Source of the DNA: Phytophthora colocasiae
Lineage: Eukaryota > Oomycota > Peronosporomycetes > Peronosporales > Peronosporaceae
Assembly: GCA_018806915.1 (NCBI GenBank)
Contig: JAGKQI010000046.1
Coordinates: 1 to 64,000 of the forward strand
Length of the DNA stretch: 64,000 bases
Direction of reading: 5' to 3'
The notes below the pieces were generated by a model. The model was given only the letters and a program-made list of their open reading frames with translations. It searched no databases and was not told the origin of the DNA. Of the stretch, positions 39,783 to 52,651 are shown in pieces. The translations under genes and the position numbers were made by a program. How positions within the stretch are numbered: position 1 is the stretch's first letter; the number at the start of each line of letters is the position of its first letter.

Positions 39783-40142
39783 AAAGGTAGTCGGCTACTG
39801 CATCAAGCAAAATATACAAGATTTTTCTCAGTCAAAGCAAATTGCCAACAACTTGAAAGCGAAAACGAACCTAACAACCATAACAATTATTTTAATGCAG
39901 AATTTGTTGTTGTTGCTATGTGTTCTTTCGAGTTATTCCTGGTTAAATACATCCACAAAATGAGTATGTGGTCACGATCATTTTACTACATTTACTGATG
40001 AAACTTTGTAACAACTACCTAAGAAGTATAACTGAAATGATGAGTTTCACACTTGTTTTGGAGAGCTTTTTATGTTGCAATTTTTTTCGTTTATGCTCTC
40101 ACTGTTTCTACTTGTAGGCAACAACACTGTTTATATACAAAC

Positions 40143-41414
40143 ATGCACGCCAACAAGGCTTTACCTATTTCTATATACAACACTCAGGATCAAGCCGTAT
40201 TATCCCATGACGTTCACACCGCACGCAAACTAACCACTCAACTACCTTGGACGGCTACATTCACCGCCAACGATGACTCCGTCCTTTTGCCAGCAGCGCC
40301 TTCCCCCCTCGTCCGACTATACAACTAGAAGTACCGCTGAAAAGAATACACTCAGCCATCACGGCACCCATCTCACGCCAACGCCCGTCGCGGACATTTA
40401 GGCAAAAGCACCAACCGACTACTGGTAAAAACACGCGACTAGTACGGACGGAGGTGAATCCAGCTCGAAACGATACCACAGATTTAACTGCTGAGATGCT
40501 GTCTTTAGCATTGACAAGCTGTTATTATTTGCATCCGCAAAAAACGTCGTGATCTAAAGAGCACATAAAGATATCACCCTCAACATGCCCGAGCACGTCC
40601 GCGAGCGCGTGAAGCACCAAGAACTTTGCATGATATTCGCTTTTTAAGCATTGTAAGAAGTGCAGCTCTCGAGCTGACCGCACCGTTGCGCGAGCTCGTC
40701 GTTAGTGATTCCCAAGTTCTCGACGACATTCCGTCCGAGTTCCATGACAATTTTTCCGACCTAAAAGATGCTTTTGTATCATCTTCAACGCTTCAGCTCG
40801 AGCCCGAAAGGAGCGCATTCTAGTTTGGGATGCCCCTCTTCCATCAAAATGGGTGAAATCCTACAACCCTTTGGTAACGCTCACGACAAACTTTTTCGAG
40901 GCTTGTTCAGTTCGTCGGAGGTCATAGGACTCCTTATCACATCGAGGAAGCTGCTGCAGCAATCTACGGTTGCTTGATTGAGGGAGAATAAAAGTGGGGA
41001 ATTCAAGTTAAAAGACGGCTCTATCATTTCGTGCACACAGCATGTCGGAGACACAGTCTACATTCCGCCAGGATTTAGTCATCGTGTTACAACGGTGTCT
41101 GACGGCGTCATGCGTATCGGCGAGACTGTGTTGATTCGTGCTTCTATACTATCGTTTGAAGCCAACATCTCTAAACCGTTTAACGGAGCTGACGGACCTC
41201 GATGCAATGTCGAGAAGGAGGCATGTAAGTTGTGCTCAAATTTTCAAATTAAAGTGACCCAGAGAGAAATCAAGAAACGAGGATCTTGGTATGGGCCGGC
41301 TACAAGAACAAGGTATGCCCGATCTGTGGGAGGTACTGCAACCAGAAACAAAGCAGGAAAAAAAAGCGTAGGAAGTGTAGATTTACTCCGAAACGGAAGA
41401 AAAAACAAGTATGA
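40143..41414 (+). pseudogene. Array gene copy R11
   Basis: One C is missing in GAAGCACCAAGAAC (near 40615) and one G in GAAAGGAGCG. The cupin frame 40978-41595 extends to 205 codons. Confidence 0.5.
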
Positions 41415-41775
41415 AAAGGTAGTCGGCTACTGCATCAAGCAAAATATACAAGATTTTTCTCAGTCAAAGCAAATTGCCAACAACTTGAAAGCGAAAACGA
41501 ACCTAACAACCATAACAATTATTTTAATGCAGAATTTGTTGTTGTTGCTATGTGTTCTTTCGAGTTATTCCTGGTTAAATACATCCACAAAATGAGTATG
41601 TGGTCACGATCATTTTACTACATTTACTGATGAAACTTTGTAACAACTACCTAAGAAGTATAACTGAAATGATGAGTTTCACACTTGTTTTGGAGAGCTT
41701 TTTATGTTGCATTTTTTTTTCGTTTATGCTCTCACTGTTTCTACTTGTAGGCAACAACACTGTTTATATACAAAC

Positions 41776-43047
41776 ATGCACGCCAACAAGGCTTTACCTA
41801 TTTCTATATACAACACTCAGGATCAAGCCGTATTATCCCATGACGTTCACACCGCACGCAAACTAACCACTCAACTACCTTGGACGGCTACATTCACCGC
41901 CAACGATGACTCCGTCCTTTTGCCAGCAGCGCCTTCCCCCCTCGTCCGACTATACAACTAGAAGTACCGCTGAAAAGAATACACTCAGCCATCACGGCAC
42001 CCATCTCACGCCAACGCCCGTCGCGGACATTTAGGCAAAAGCACCAACCGACTACTGGTAAAAACACGCGACTAGTACGGACGGAGGTGAATCCAGCTCG
42101 AAACGATACCACAGATTTAACTGCTGAGATGCTGTCTTTAGCATTGACAAGCTGTTATTATTTGCATCCGCAAAAAACGTCGTGATCTAAAGAGCACATA
42201 AAGATATCACCCTCAACATGCCCGAGCACGTCCGCGAGCGCGTGAAGCACCCAAGAACTTTGCATGATATTCGCTTTTAAGCATTGTAAGAAGTGCAGCT
42301 CTCGAGCTGACCGCACCGTTGCGCGAGCTCGTCGTTAGTGATTCCCAAGTTCTCGACGACATTCCGTCCGAGTTCCATGACAATTTTTCCGACCTAAAAG
42401 ATGCTTTTGTATCATCTTCAACGCTTCAGCTCGAGCCCGAAAGGGAGCGCATTCTAGTTTGGGATGCCCCTCTTCCATCAAAATGGGTGAAATCCTACAA
42501 CCCTTTGGTAACGCTCACGACAAACTTTTTCGAGGCTTGTTCAGTTCGTCGGAGGTCATAGGACTCCTTATCACATCGAGGAAGCTGCTGCAGCAATCTA
42601 CGGTTGCTTGATTGAGGGAGAATAAAAGTGGGGAATTCAAGTTAAAAGACGGCTCTATCATTTCGTGCACACAGCATGTCGGAGACACAGTCTACATTCC
42701 GCCAGGATTTAGTCATCGTGTTACAACGGTGTCTGACGGCGTCATGCGTATCGGCGAGACTGTGTTGATTCGTGCTTCTATACTATCGTTTGAAGCCAAC
42801 ATCTCTAAACCGTTTAACGGAGCTGACGGACCTCGATGCAATGTCGAGAAGGAGGCATGTAAGTTGTGCTCAAATTTTCAAATTAAAGTGACCCAGAGAG
42901 AAATCAAGAAACGAGGATCTTGGTATGGGCCGGCTACAAGAACAAGGTATGCCCGATCTGTGGGAGGTACTGCAACCAGAAACAAAGCAGGAAAAAAAGC
43001 GTAGGAAGTGTAGATTTACTCCGAAACGGAAGAAAAAACAAGTATGA
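41776..43047 (+). pseudogene. Array gene copy R12
   Basis: Near-consensus. The cupin frame 42612-43004 ends early at an A-run length change. Confidence 0.5.
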
Positions 43048-43408
43048 AAAGGTAGTCGGCTACTGCATCAAGCAAAATATACAAGATTTTTCTCAGTCAA
43101 AGCAAATTGCCAACAACTTGAAAGCGAAAACGAACCTAACAACCATAACAATTATTTTAATGCAGAATTTGTTGTTGTTGCTATGTGTTCTTTCGAGTTA
43201 TTCCTGGTTAAATACATCCACAAAATGAGTATGTGGTCACGATCATTTTACTACATTTACTGATGAAACTTTGTAACAACTACCTAAGAAGTATAACTGA
43301 AATGATGAGTTTCACACTTGTTTTGGAGAGCTTTTTATGTTGCTATTTTTTTTCGTTTATGCTCTCACTGTTTCTACTTGTAGGCAACAACACTGTTTAT
43401 ATACAAAC

Positions 43409-44679
43409 ATGCACGCCAACAAGGCTTTACCTATTTCTATATACAACACTCAGGATCAAGCCGTATTATCCCATGACGTTCACACCGCACGCAAACTAAC
43501 CACTCAACTACCTTGGACGGCTACATTCACCGCCAACGATGACTCCGTCCTTTTGCCAGCAGCGCCTTCCCCCCTCGTCCGACTATACAACTAGAAGTAC
43601 CGCTGAAAAGAATACACTCAGCCATCACGGCACCCATCTCACGCCAACGCCCGTCGCGGACATTTAGGCAAAAGCACCAACCGACTACTGGTAAAAACAC
43701 GCGACTAGTACGGACGGAGGTGAATCCAGCTCGAAACGATACCACAGATTTAACTGCTGAGATGCTGTCTTTAGCATTGACAAGCTGTTATTATTTGCAT
43801 CCGCAAAAAACGTCGTGATCTAAAGAGCACATAAAGATATCACCCTCAACATGCCCGAGCACGTCCGCGAGCGCGTGAAGCACCCAAGAACTTTGCATGA
43901 TATTCGCTTTTTAAGCATTGTAAGAAGTGCAGCTCTCGAGCTGACCGCACCGTTGCGCGAGCTCGTCGTTAGTGATTCCCAAGTTCTCGACGACATTCCG
44001 TCCGAGTTCCATGACAATTTTTCCGACCTAAAAGATGCTTTTGTATCATCTTCAACGCTTCAGCTCGAGCCCGAAAGGGAGCGCATTCTAGTTTGGGATG
44101 CCCCTCTTCCATCAAAATGGGTGAAATCCTACAACCCTTTGGTAACGCTCACGACAAACTTTTTCGAGGCTTGTTCAGTTCGTCGGAGGTCATAGGACTC
44201 CTTATCACATCGAGGAAGCTGCTGCAGCAATCTACGGTTGCTTGATTGAGGGAGAATAAAAGTGGGAATTCAAGTTAAAAGACGGCTCTATCATTTCGTG
44301 CACACAGCATGTCGGAGACACAGTCTACATTCCGCCAGGATTTAGTCATCGTGTTACAACGGTGTCTGACGGCGTCATGCGTATCGGCGAGACTGTGTTG
44401 ATTCGTGCTTCTATACTATCGTTTGAAGCCAACATCTCTAAACCGTTTAACGGAGCTGACGGACCTCGATGCAATGTCGAGAAGGAGGCATGTAAGTTGT
44501 GCTCAAATTTTCAAATTAAAGTGACCCAGAGAGAAATCAAGAAACGAGGATCTTGGTATGGGCCGGCTACAAGAACAAGGTATGCCCGATCTGTGGGAGG
44601 TACTGCAACCAGAAACAAAGCAGGAAAAAAGCGTAGGAAGTGTAGATTTACTCCGAAACGGAAGAAAAAACAAGTATGA
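43409..44679 (+). pseudogene. Array gene copy R13
   Basis: The middle piece is open at 43851-44195. One G fewer in GTGGGAATTC shifts the cupin start, leaving 44362-44679 open. Confidence 0.5.
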
Positions 44680-45040
44680 AAAGGTAGTCGGCTACTGCAT
44701 CAAGCAAAATATACAAGATTTTTCTCAGTCAAAGCAAATTGCCAACAACTTGAAAGCGAAAACGAACCTAACAACCATAACAATTATTTTAATGCAGAAT
44801 TTGTTGTTGTTGCTATGTGTTCTTTCGAGTTATTCCTGGTTAAATACATCCACAAAATGAGTATGTGGTCACGATCATTTTACTACATTTACTGATGAAA
44901 CTTTGTAACAACTACCTAAGAAGTATAACTGAAATGATGAGTTTCACACTTGTTTTGGAGAGCTTTTTATGTTGCTATTTTTTTTCGTTTATGCTCTCAC
45001 TGTTTCTACTTGTAGGCAACAGCACTGTTTATATACAAAC

Positions 45041-46312
45041 ATGCACACCAACAAGGCTTTACCTATTTCTATATACAACACTCAGGATCAAGCCGTATTA
45101 TCCCATGACGTTCACACCGCACGCAAACTAACCACTCAACTACCTTGGACGGCTACATTCACCGCCAACGATGACTCCGTCCTTTTGCCAGCAGCGCCTT
45201 CCCCCCTCGTCCGACTATACAACTAGAAGTACCGCTGAAAAGAATACACTCAGCCATCACGGCACCCATCTCACGCCAACGCCCGTCGCGGACATTTAGG
45301 CAAAAGCACCAACCGACTACTGGTAAAAACACGCGACTAGTACGGACGGAGGTGAATCCAGCTCGAAACGATACCACAGATTTAACTGCTGAGATGCTGT
45401 CTTTAGCATTGACAAGCTGTTATTATTTGCATCCGCAAAAAACGTCGTGATCTAAAGAGCACATAAAGATATCACCCTCAACATGCCCGAGCACGTCCGC
45501 GAGCGCGTGAAGCACCCAAGAACTTTGCATGATATTCGCTTTTTAAGCATTGTAAGAAGTGCAGCTCTCGAGCTGACCGCACCGTTGCGCGAGCTCGTCG
45601 TTAGTGATTCCCAAGTTCTCGACGACATTCCGTCCGAGTTCCATGACAATTTTTTCGACCTAAAAGATGCTTTTGTATCATCTTCAACGCTTCAGCTCGA
45701 GCCCGAAAGGGAGCGCATTCTAGTTTGGGATGCCCCTCTTCCATCAAAATGGGTGAAATCCTACAACCCTTTGGTAACGCTCACGACAAACTTTTTCGAG
45801 GCTTGTTCAGTTCGTCGGAGGTCATAGGACTCCTTATCACATCGAGGAAGCTGCTGCAGCAATCTACGGTTGCTTGATTGAGGGAGAATAAAAGTGGGGA
45901 ATTCAAGTTAAAAGACGGCTCTATCATTTCGTGCACACAGCATGTCGGAGACACAGTCTACATTCCGCCAGGATTTAGTCATCGTGTTACAACGGTGTCT
46001 GACGGCGTCATGCGTATCGGCGAGACTGTGTTGATTCGTGCTTCTATACTATCGTTTGAAGCCAACATCTCTAAACCGTTTAACGGAGCTGACGGACCTC
46101 GATGCAATGTCGAGAAGGAGGCATGTAAGTTGTGCTCAAATTTTCAAATTAAAGTGACCCAGAGAGAAATCAAGAAACGAGGATCTTGGTATGGGCCGGC
46201 TACAAGAACAAGGTATGCCCGATCTGTGGGAGGTACTGCAACCAGAAACAAAGCAGGAAAAAAGCGTAGGAAGTGTAGATTTACTCCGAAACGGAAGAAA
46301 AAACAAGTATGA
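45041..46312 (+). pseudogene. Array gene copy R14
   Basis: Shares two rare substitutions with R9. GACAATTTTTTCGACC changes one Ser codon to Phe in the open middle piece 45483-45827. The cupin half 45878-46312 is open. Confidence 0.5.
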
Positions 46313-46672
46313 AAAGGTAGTCGGCTACTGCATCAAGCAAAATATACAAGATTTTTCTCAGTCAAAGCAAATTGCCAACAACTTGAAAGCGAAAACGAAC
46401 CTAACAACCATAACAATTATTTTAATGCAGAATTTGTTGTTGTTGCTATGTGTTCTTTCGAGTTATTCCTGGTTAAATACATCCACAAAATGAGTATGTG
46501 GTCACGATCATTTTACTACATTTACTGATGAAACTTTGTAACAACTACCTAAGAAGTATAACTGAAATGATGAGTTTCACACTTGTTTTGGAGAGCTTTT
46601 ATGTTGCTATTTTTTTTCGTTTATGCTCTCACTGTTTCTACTTGTAGGCAACAACACTGTTTATATACAAAC

Positions 46673-47942
46673 ATGCACGCCAACAAGGCTTTACCTATTT
46701 CTATATACAACACTCAGGATCAAGCCGTATTATCCCATGACGTTCACACCGCACGCAAACTAACCACTCAACTACCTTGGACGGCTACATTCACCGCCAA
46801 CGATGACTCCGTCCTTTTGCCAGCAGCGCCTTCCCCCCTCGTCCGACTATACAACTAGAAGTACCGCTGAAAAGAATACACTCAGCCATCACGGCACCCA
46901 TCTCACGCCAACGCCCGTCGCGGACATTTAGGCAAAAGCACCAACCGACTACTGGTAAAAACACGCGACTAGTACGGACGGAGGTGAATCCAGCTCGAAA
47001 CGATACCACAGATTTAACTGCTGAGATGCTGTCTTTAGCATTGACAAGCTGTTATTATTTGCATCCGCAAAAACGTCGTGATCTAAAGAGCACATAAAGA
47101 TATCACCCTCAACATGCCCGAGCACGTCCGCGAGCGCGTGAAGCACCCAAGAACTTTGCATGATATTCGCTTTTAAGCATTGTAAGAAGTGCAGCTCTCG
47201 AGCTGACCGCACCGTTGCGCGAGCTCGTCGTTAGTGATTCCCAAGTTCTCGACGACATTCCGTCCGAGTTCCATGACAATTTTTCCGACCTAAAAGATGC
47301 TTTTGTATCATCTTCAACGCTTCAGCTCGAGCCCGAAAGGGAGCGCATTCTAGTTTGGGATGCCCCTCTTCCATCAAAATGGGTGAAATCCTACAACCCT
47401 TTGGTAACGCTCACGACAAACTTTTTCGAGGCTTGTTCAGTTCGTCGGAGGTCATAGGACTCCTTATCACATCGAGGAAGCTGCTGCAGCAATCTACGGT
47501 TGCTTGATTGAGGGAGAATAAAAGTGGGAATTCAAGTTAAAAGACGGCTCTATCATTTCGTGCACACAGCATGTCGGAGACACAGTCTACATTCCGCCAG
47601 GATTTAGTCATCGTGTTACAACGGTGTCTGACGGCGTCATGCGTATCGGCGAGACTGTGTTGATTCGTGCTTCTATACTATCGTTTGAAGCCAACATCTC
47701 TAAACCGTTTAACGGAGCTGACGGACCTCGATGCAATGTCGAGAAGGAGGCATGTAAGTTGTGCTCAAATTTTCAAATTAAAGTGACCCAGAGAGAAATC
47801 AAGAAACGAGGATCTTGGTATGGGCCGGCTACAAGAACAAGGTATGCCCGATCTGTGGGAGGTACTGCAACCAGAAACAAAGCAGGCCAAAAAGCGTAGG
47901 AAGTGTAGATTTACTCCGAAACGGAAGAAAAAACAAGTATGA
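46673..47942 (+). pseudogene. Array gene copy R15
   Basis: The A run after GCAGG reads GCCAAAAAGCG (47886), a change unique to this copy. The middle segment loses its first frame at a four-T run near 47172. Confidence 0.5.
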
Positions 47943-48302
47943 AAAGGTAGTCGGCTACTGCATCAAGCAAAATATACAAGATTTTTCTCAGTCAAAGCAA
48001 ATTGCCAACAACTTGAAAGCGAAAACGAACCTAACAACCATAACAATTATTTTAATGCAGAATTTGTTGTTGTTGCTATGTGTTCTTTCGAGTTATTCCT
48101 GGTTAAATACATCCACAAAATGAGTATGTGGTCACGATCATTTTACTACATTTACTGATGAAACTTTGTAACAACTACCTAAGAAGTATAACTGAAATGA
48201 TGAGTTTCACACTTGTTTTGGAGAGCTTTTATGTTGCTATTTTTTTTCGTTTATGCTCTCACTGTTTCTACTTGTAGGCAACAACACTGTTTATATACAA
48301 AC

Positions 48303-49582
48303 ATGCACGCCAACAAGGCTTTACCTATTTCTATATACAACACTCAGGATCAAGCCGTATTATCCCATGACGTTCACACCGCACGCAAACTAACCACTCA
48401 ACTACCTTGGACGGCTACATTCACCGCCAACGATGACTCCGTCCTTTTGCCAGCAGCGCCTTCCCCCCTCGTCCGACTATACAACTAGAAGTACCGCTGA
48501 AAAGAATACACTCAGCCATCACGGCACCCATCTCACGCCAACGCCCGTCGCGGACATTTAGGCAAAAGCACCAACCGACTACTGGTAAAAACACGCGACT
48601 AGTACGGACGGAGGTGAATCCAGCTCGAAACGATACCACAGATTTAACTGCTGAGATGCTGTCTTTAGCATTGACAAGCTGTTATTATTTGCATCCGCAA
48701 AAAACGTCGTGATCTAAAGAGCACATAAAGATATCACCCTCAACATGCCCGAGCACGTCCGCGAGCGCGTGAAGCACCCAAGAACTTTGCATGATATTCG
48801 CTTTTTAAGCATTGTAAGAAGTGCAGCTCTCGAGCTGACCGCACCGTTGCGCGAGCTCGTCGTTAGTGATTCCCAAGTACTCGACGACATTCCGTCCGAG
48901 TTCCATGACAATTTTTCCGACCTAAAAGATGCTTTTGTATCATCTTCAACGCTTCAGCTCGAGCCCGAAAGGGAGCGCATTCTAGTTTGGGATGCCCCTC
49001 TTCCATCAAAATGGGTGAAATCCTACAACCCTTTGGTAACGCTCACGACAAACTTTTTCGAGGCTTGTTCAGTTCGTCGGAGGTCATAGGACTCCTTATC
49101 ACATCGAGGAAGCTGCTGCAGCAATCTACGGTTGCTTGATTGAGGGAGAATAAAAGTGGGAATTCAAGTTAAAAGACGGCTCTATCATTTCGTGCACACA
49201 GCATGTCGGAGACACAGTCTACATTCCGCCAGGATTTAGTCATCGTGTTACAACGGTGTCTGACGGCGTCATGCGTATCGGCGAGACTGTGTTGATTCGT
49301 GCTTCTATACTATCGTTTGAAGCCAACATCTCTAAACCGTTTAACGGAGCTGACGGACCTCGATGCAATGTCGAGAAGGAGGCATGTAAGTTGTGCTCAA
49401 ATTTTCAAATTAAAGTGACCCAGAGAGAAATCAAGAAACGAGGATCTTGGTATGGGCCGGCTACAAGAACAAGGTATGCCCGATCTGTGGGAGGTACTGC
49501 AACCAGAAACAAAGCAGGAAAAAAGCGTAGGAAGTGTAGATTTACTCCGAAACGGAAGAAAAAAGCAAGTATGAAAAGGTAG
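48303..49582 (+). pseudogene. Array gene copy R16
   Basis: CAAGTACTCGAC near 48876 (synonymous Val) is shared only with R18, two units away. It ends with the AAAAGCAAG / CAATATT variant pair otherwise found in R0-R2 and R4. Confidence 0.5.
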
Positions 49583-49934
49583 TCGGCTACTGCATCAAGC
49601 AAAATATACAATATTTTTCTCAGTCAAAGCAAATTGCCAACAACTTGAAAGCGAAAACGAACCTAACAACCATAACAATTATTTTAATGCAGAATTTGTT
49701 GTTGTTGCTATGTGTTCTTTCGAGTTATTCCTGGTTAAATACATCCACAAAATGAGTATGTGGTCACGATCATTTTACTACATTTACTGATGAAACTTTG
49801 TAACAACTACCTAAGAAGTATAACTGAAATGATGAGTTTCACACTTGTTTTGGAGAGCTTTTATGTTGCTATTTTTTTTCGTTTATGCTCTCACTGTTTC
49901 TACTTGTAGGCAACAACACTGTTTATATACAAAC

Positions 49935-51205
49935 ATGCACGCCAACAAGGCTTTACCTATTTCTATATACAACACTCAGGATCAAGCCGTATTATCCCAT
50001 GACGTTCACACCGCACGCAAACTAACCACTCAACTACCTTGGACGGCTACATTCACCGCCAACGATGACTCCGTCCTTTGCCAGCAGCGCCTTCCCCCCT
50101 CGTCCGACTATACAACTAGAAGTACCGCTGAAAAGAATACACTCAGCCATCACGGCACCCATCTCACGCCAACGCCCGTCGCGGACATTTAGGCAAAAGC
50201 ACCAACCGACTACTGGTAAAAACACGCGACTAGTACGGACGGAGGTGAATCCAGCTCGAAACGATACCACAGATTTAACTGCTGAGATGCTGTCTTTAGC
50301 ATTGACAAGCTGTTATTATTTGCATCCGCAAAAAACGTCGTGATCTAAAGAGCACATAAAGATATCACCCTCAACATGCCCGAGCACGTCCGCGAGCGCG
50401 TGAAGCACCCAAGAACTTTGCATGATATTCGCTTTTTAAGCATTGTAAGAAGTGCAGCTCTCGAGCTGACCGCACCGTTGCGCGAGCTCGTCGTTAGTGA
50501 TTCCCAAGTTCTCGACGACATTCCGTCCGAGTTCCATGACAATTTTTCCGACCTAAAAGATGCTTTTGTATCATCTTCAACGCTTCAGCTCGAGCCCGAA
50601 AGGGAGCGCATTCTAGTTTGGGATGCCCCTCTTCCATCAAAATGGGTGAAATCCTACAACCCTTTGGTAACGCTCACGACAAACTTTTTCGAGGCTTGTT
50701 CAGTTCGTCGGAGGTCATAGGACTCCTTATCACATCGAGGAAGCTGCTGCAGCAATCTACGGTTGCTTGATTGAGGGAGAATAAAAGTGGGGAATTCAAG
50801 TTAAAAGACGGCTCTATCATTTCGTGCACACAGCATGTCGGAGACACAGTCTACATTCCGCCAGGATTTAGTCATCGTGTTACAACGGTGTCTGACGGCG
50901 TCATGCGTATCGGCGAGACTGTGTTGATTCGTGCTTCTATACTATCGTTTGAAGCCAACATCTCTAAACCGTTTAACGGAGCTGACGGACCTCGATGCAA
51001 TGTCGAGAAGGAGGCATGTAAGTTGTGCTCAAATTTTCAAATTAAAGTGACCCAGAGAGAAATCAAGAAACGAGGATCTTGGTATGGGCCGGCTACAAGA
51101 ACAAGGTATGCCCGATCTGTGGGAGGTACTGCAACCAGAAACAAAGCAGGAAAAAAGCGTAGGAAGTGTAGATTTACTCCGAAACGGAAGAAAAAACAAG
51201 TATGA
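49935..51205 (+). pseudogene. Array gene copy R17
   Basis: One T fewer in GTCCTTTGCCAGC (50075) shifts the N-terminal frame. Middle 50376-50720 and cupin 50771-51205 pieces are open. Confidence 0.5.
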
Positions 51206-51566
51206 AAAGGTAGTCGGCTACTGCATCAAGCAAAATATACAAGATTTTTCTCAGTCAAAGCAAATTGCCAACAACTTGAAAGCGAAAACGAACCTAACAA
51301 CCATAACAATTATTTTAATGCAGAATTTGTTGTTGTTGCTATGTGTTCTTTCGAGTTATTCCTGGTTAAATACATCCACAAAATGAGTATGTGGTCACGA
51401 TCATTTTACTACATTTACTGATGAAACTTTGTAACAACTACCTAAGAAGTATAACTGAAATGATGAGTTTCACACTTGTTTTGGAGAGCTTTTTATGTTG
51501 CTATTTTTTTTCGTTTATGCTCTCACTGTTTCTACTTGTAGGCAACAACACTGTTTATATACAAAC

Positions 51567-52592
51567 ATGCACGCCAACAAGGCTTTACCTATTTCTATAT
51601 ACAACACTCAGGATCAAGCCGTATTATCCCATGACGTTCACACCGCACGCAAACTAACCACTCAACTACCTTGGACGGCTACATTCACCGCCAACGATGA
51701 CTCCGTCCTTTTGCCAGCAGCGCCTTCCCCCCTCGTCCGACTATACAACTAGAAGTACCGCTGAAAAGAATACACTCAGCCATCACGGCACCCATCTCAC
51801 GCCAACGCCCGTCGCGGACATTTAGGCAAAAGCACCAACCGACTACTGGTAAAAACACGCGACTAGTACGGACGGAGGTGAATCCAGCTCGAAACGATAC
51901 CACAGATTTAACTGCTGAGATGCTGTCTTTAGCATTGACAAGCTGTTATTATTTGCATCCGCAAAAAAACGTCGTGATCTAAAGAGCACATAAAGATATC
52001 ACCCTCAACATGCCCGAGCACGTCCGCGAGCGCGTGAAGCACCCAAGAACTTTGCATGATATTCGCTTTTTAAGCATTGTAAGAAGTGCAGCTCTCGAGC
52101 TGACCGCACCGTTGCGCGAGCTCGTCGTTAGTGATTCCCAAGTACTCGACGACATTCCGTCCGAGTTCCATGACAATTTTTCCGACCTAAAAGATGCTTT
52201 TGTATCATCTTCAACGCTTCAGCTCGAGCCCGAAAGGGAGCGCATTCTAGTTTGGGATGCCCCTCTTCCATCAAAATGGGTGAAATCCTACAACCCTTTG
52301 GTAACGCTCACGACAAACTTTTTCGAGGCTTGTTCAGTTCGTCGGAGGTCATAGGACTCCTTATCACATCGAGGAAGCTGCTGCAGCAATCTACGGTTGC
52401 TTGATTGAGGGAGAATAAAAGTGGGGAATTCAAGTTAAAAGACGGCTCTATCATTTCGTGCACACAGCATGTCGGAGACACAGTCTACATTCCGCCAGGA
52501 TTTAGTCATCGTGTTACAACGGTGTCTGACGGCGTCATGCGTATCGGCGAGACTGTGTTGATTCGTGCTTCTATACTATCGTTTGAAGCCAA
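51567..52592 (+). pseudogene. Array gene copy R18, cut by retrotransposon
   Basis: The last copy. The middle piece is open at 52010-52354 and the cupin piece from 52405 to the point of insertion after SFEAN. The Cys cluster and basic tail are missing, displaced by the gypsy element starting at 52593. Confidence 0.6.
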
Positions 52593-52601
52593 TGTCCCGT
52601 A

Positions 52602-52651
52602 CCCGGGAATATAGTGTGTGAACCAGCGTCGGGCGCGCACTATGTCCCGGG
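52602..52651. repeat. Imperfect inverted repeat near the LTR start
   Basis: CCCGGGAATATAGTG (52602-52616) is mirrored by CACTATGTCCCGGG (52638-52651), with one base missing and one mismatch around a 21 nt loop. It could form a hairpin at the 5' end of the element. Confidence 0.6.

Larger units (their letters stand above)
23585..52592 (+). repeat. Right arm of 1.63 kb tandem array (coding strand plus)
   Basis: Eighteen head-to-tail periods of the unit in plus orientation. The landmark TCATGCGTAT falls at 23601, 24820, 26445, 28081, 29707, 31338, 32971, 34594, 36224, 37855, 39478, 41108, 42742, 44375, 46008, 47637, 49269, 50901 and 52535. Periods are 1623-1636 bp except the first, 1219 bp. Copies are almost identical and differ chiefly at homopolymer runs and a few linked substitutions. 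The arm ends abruptly at 52592, where a gypsy retrotransposon begins inside the last unit. Confidence 0.96.

Noticed and set aside
1..52592. Centromeric satellite or CENP-C-like cupin array
   Set aside because: The cupin carries metal-ligand type motifs and no CENP-C signature. Nothing in the sequence indicates a centromere.
1..52592. rDNA, 5S, spliced-leader or tRNA repeat, or CRISPR
   Set aside because: The unit contains no recognisable RNA gene segments, and the period and protein-like content do not fit. A 1.6 kb repeat is not a CRISPR.
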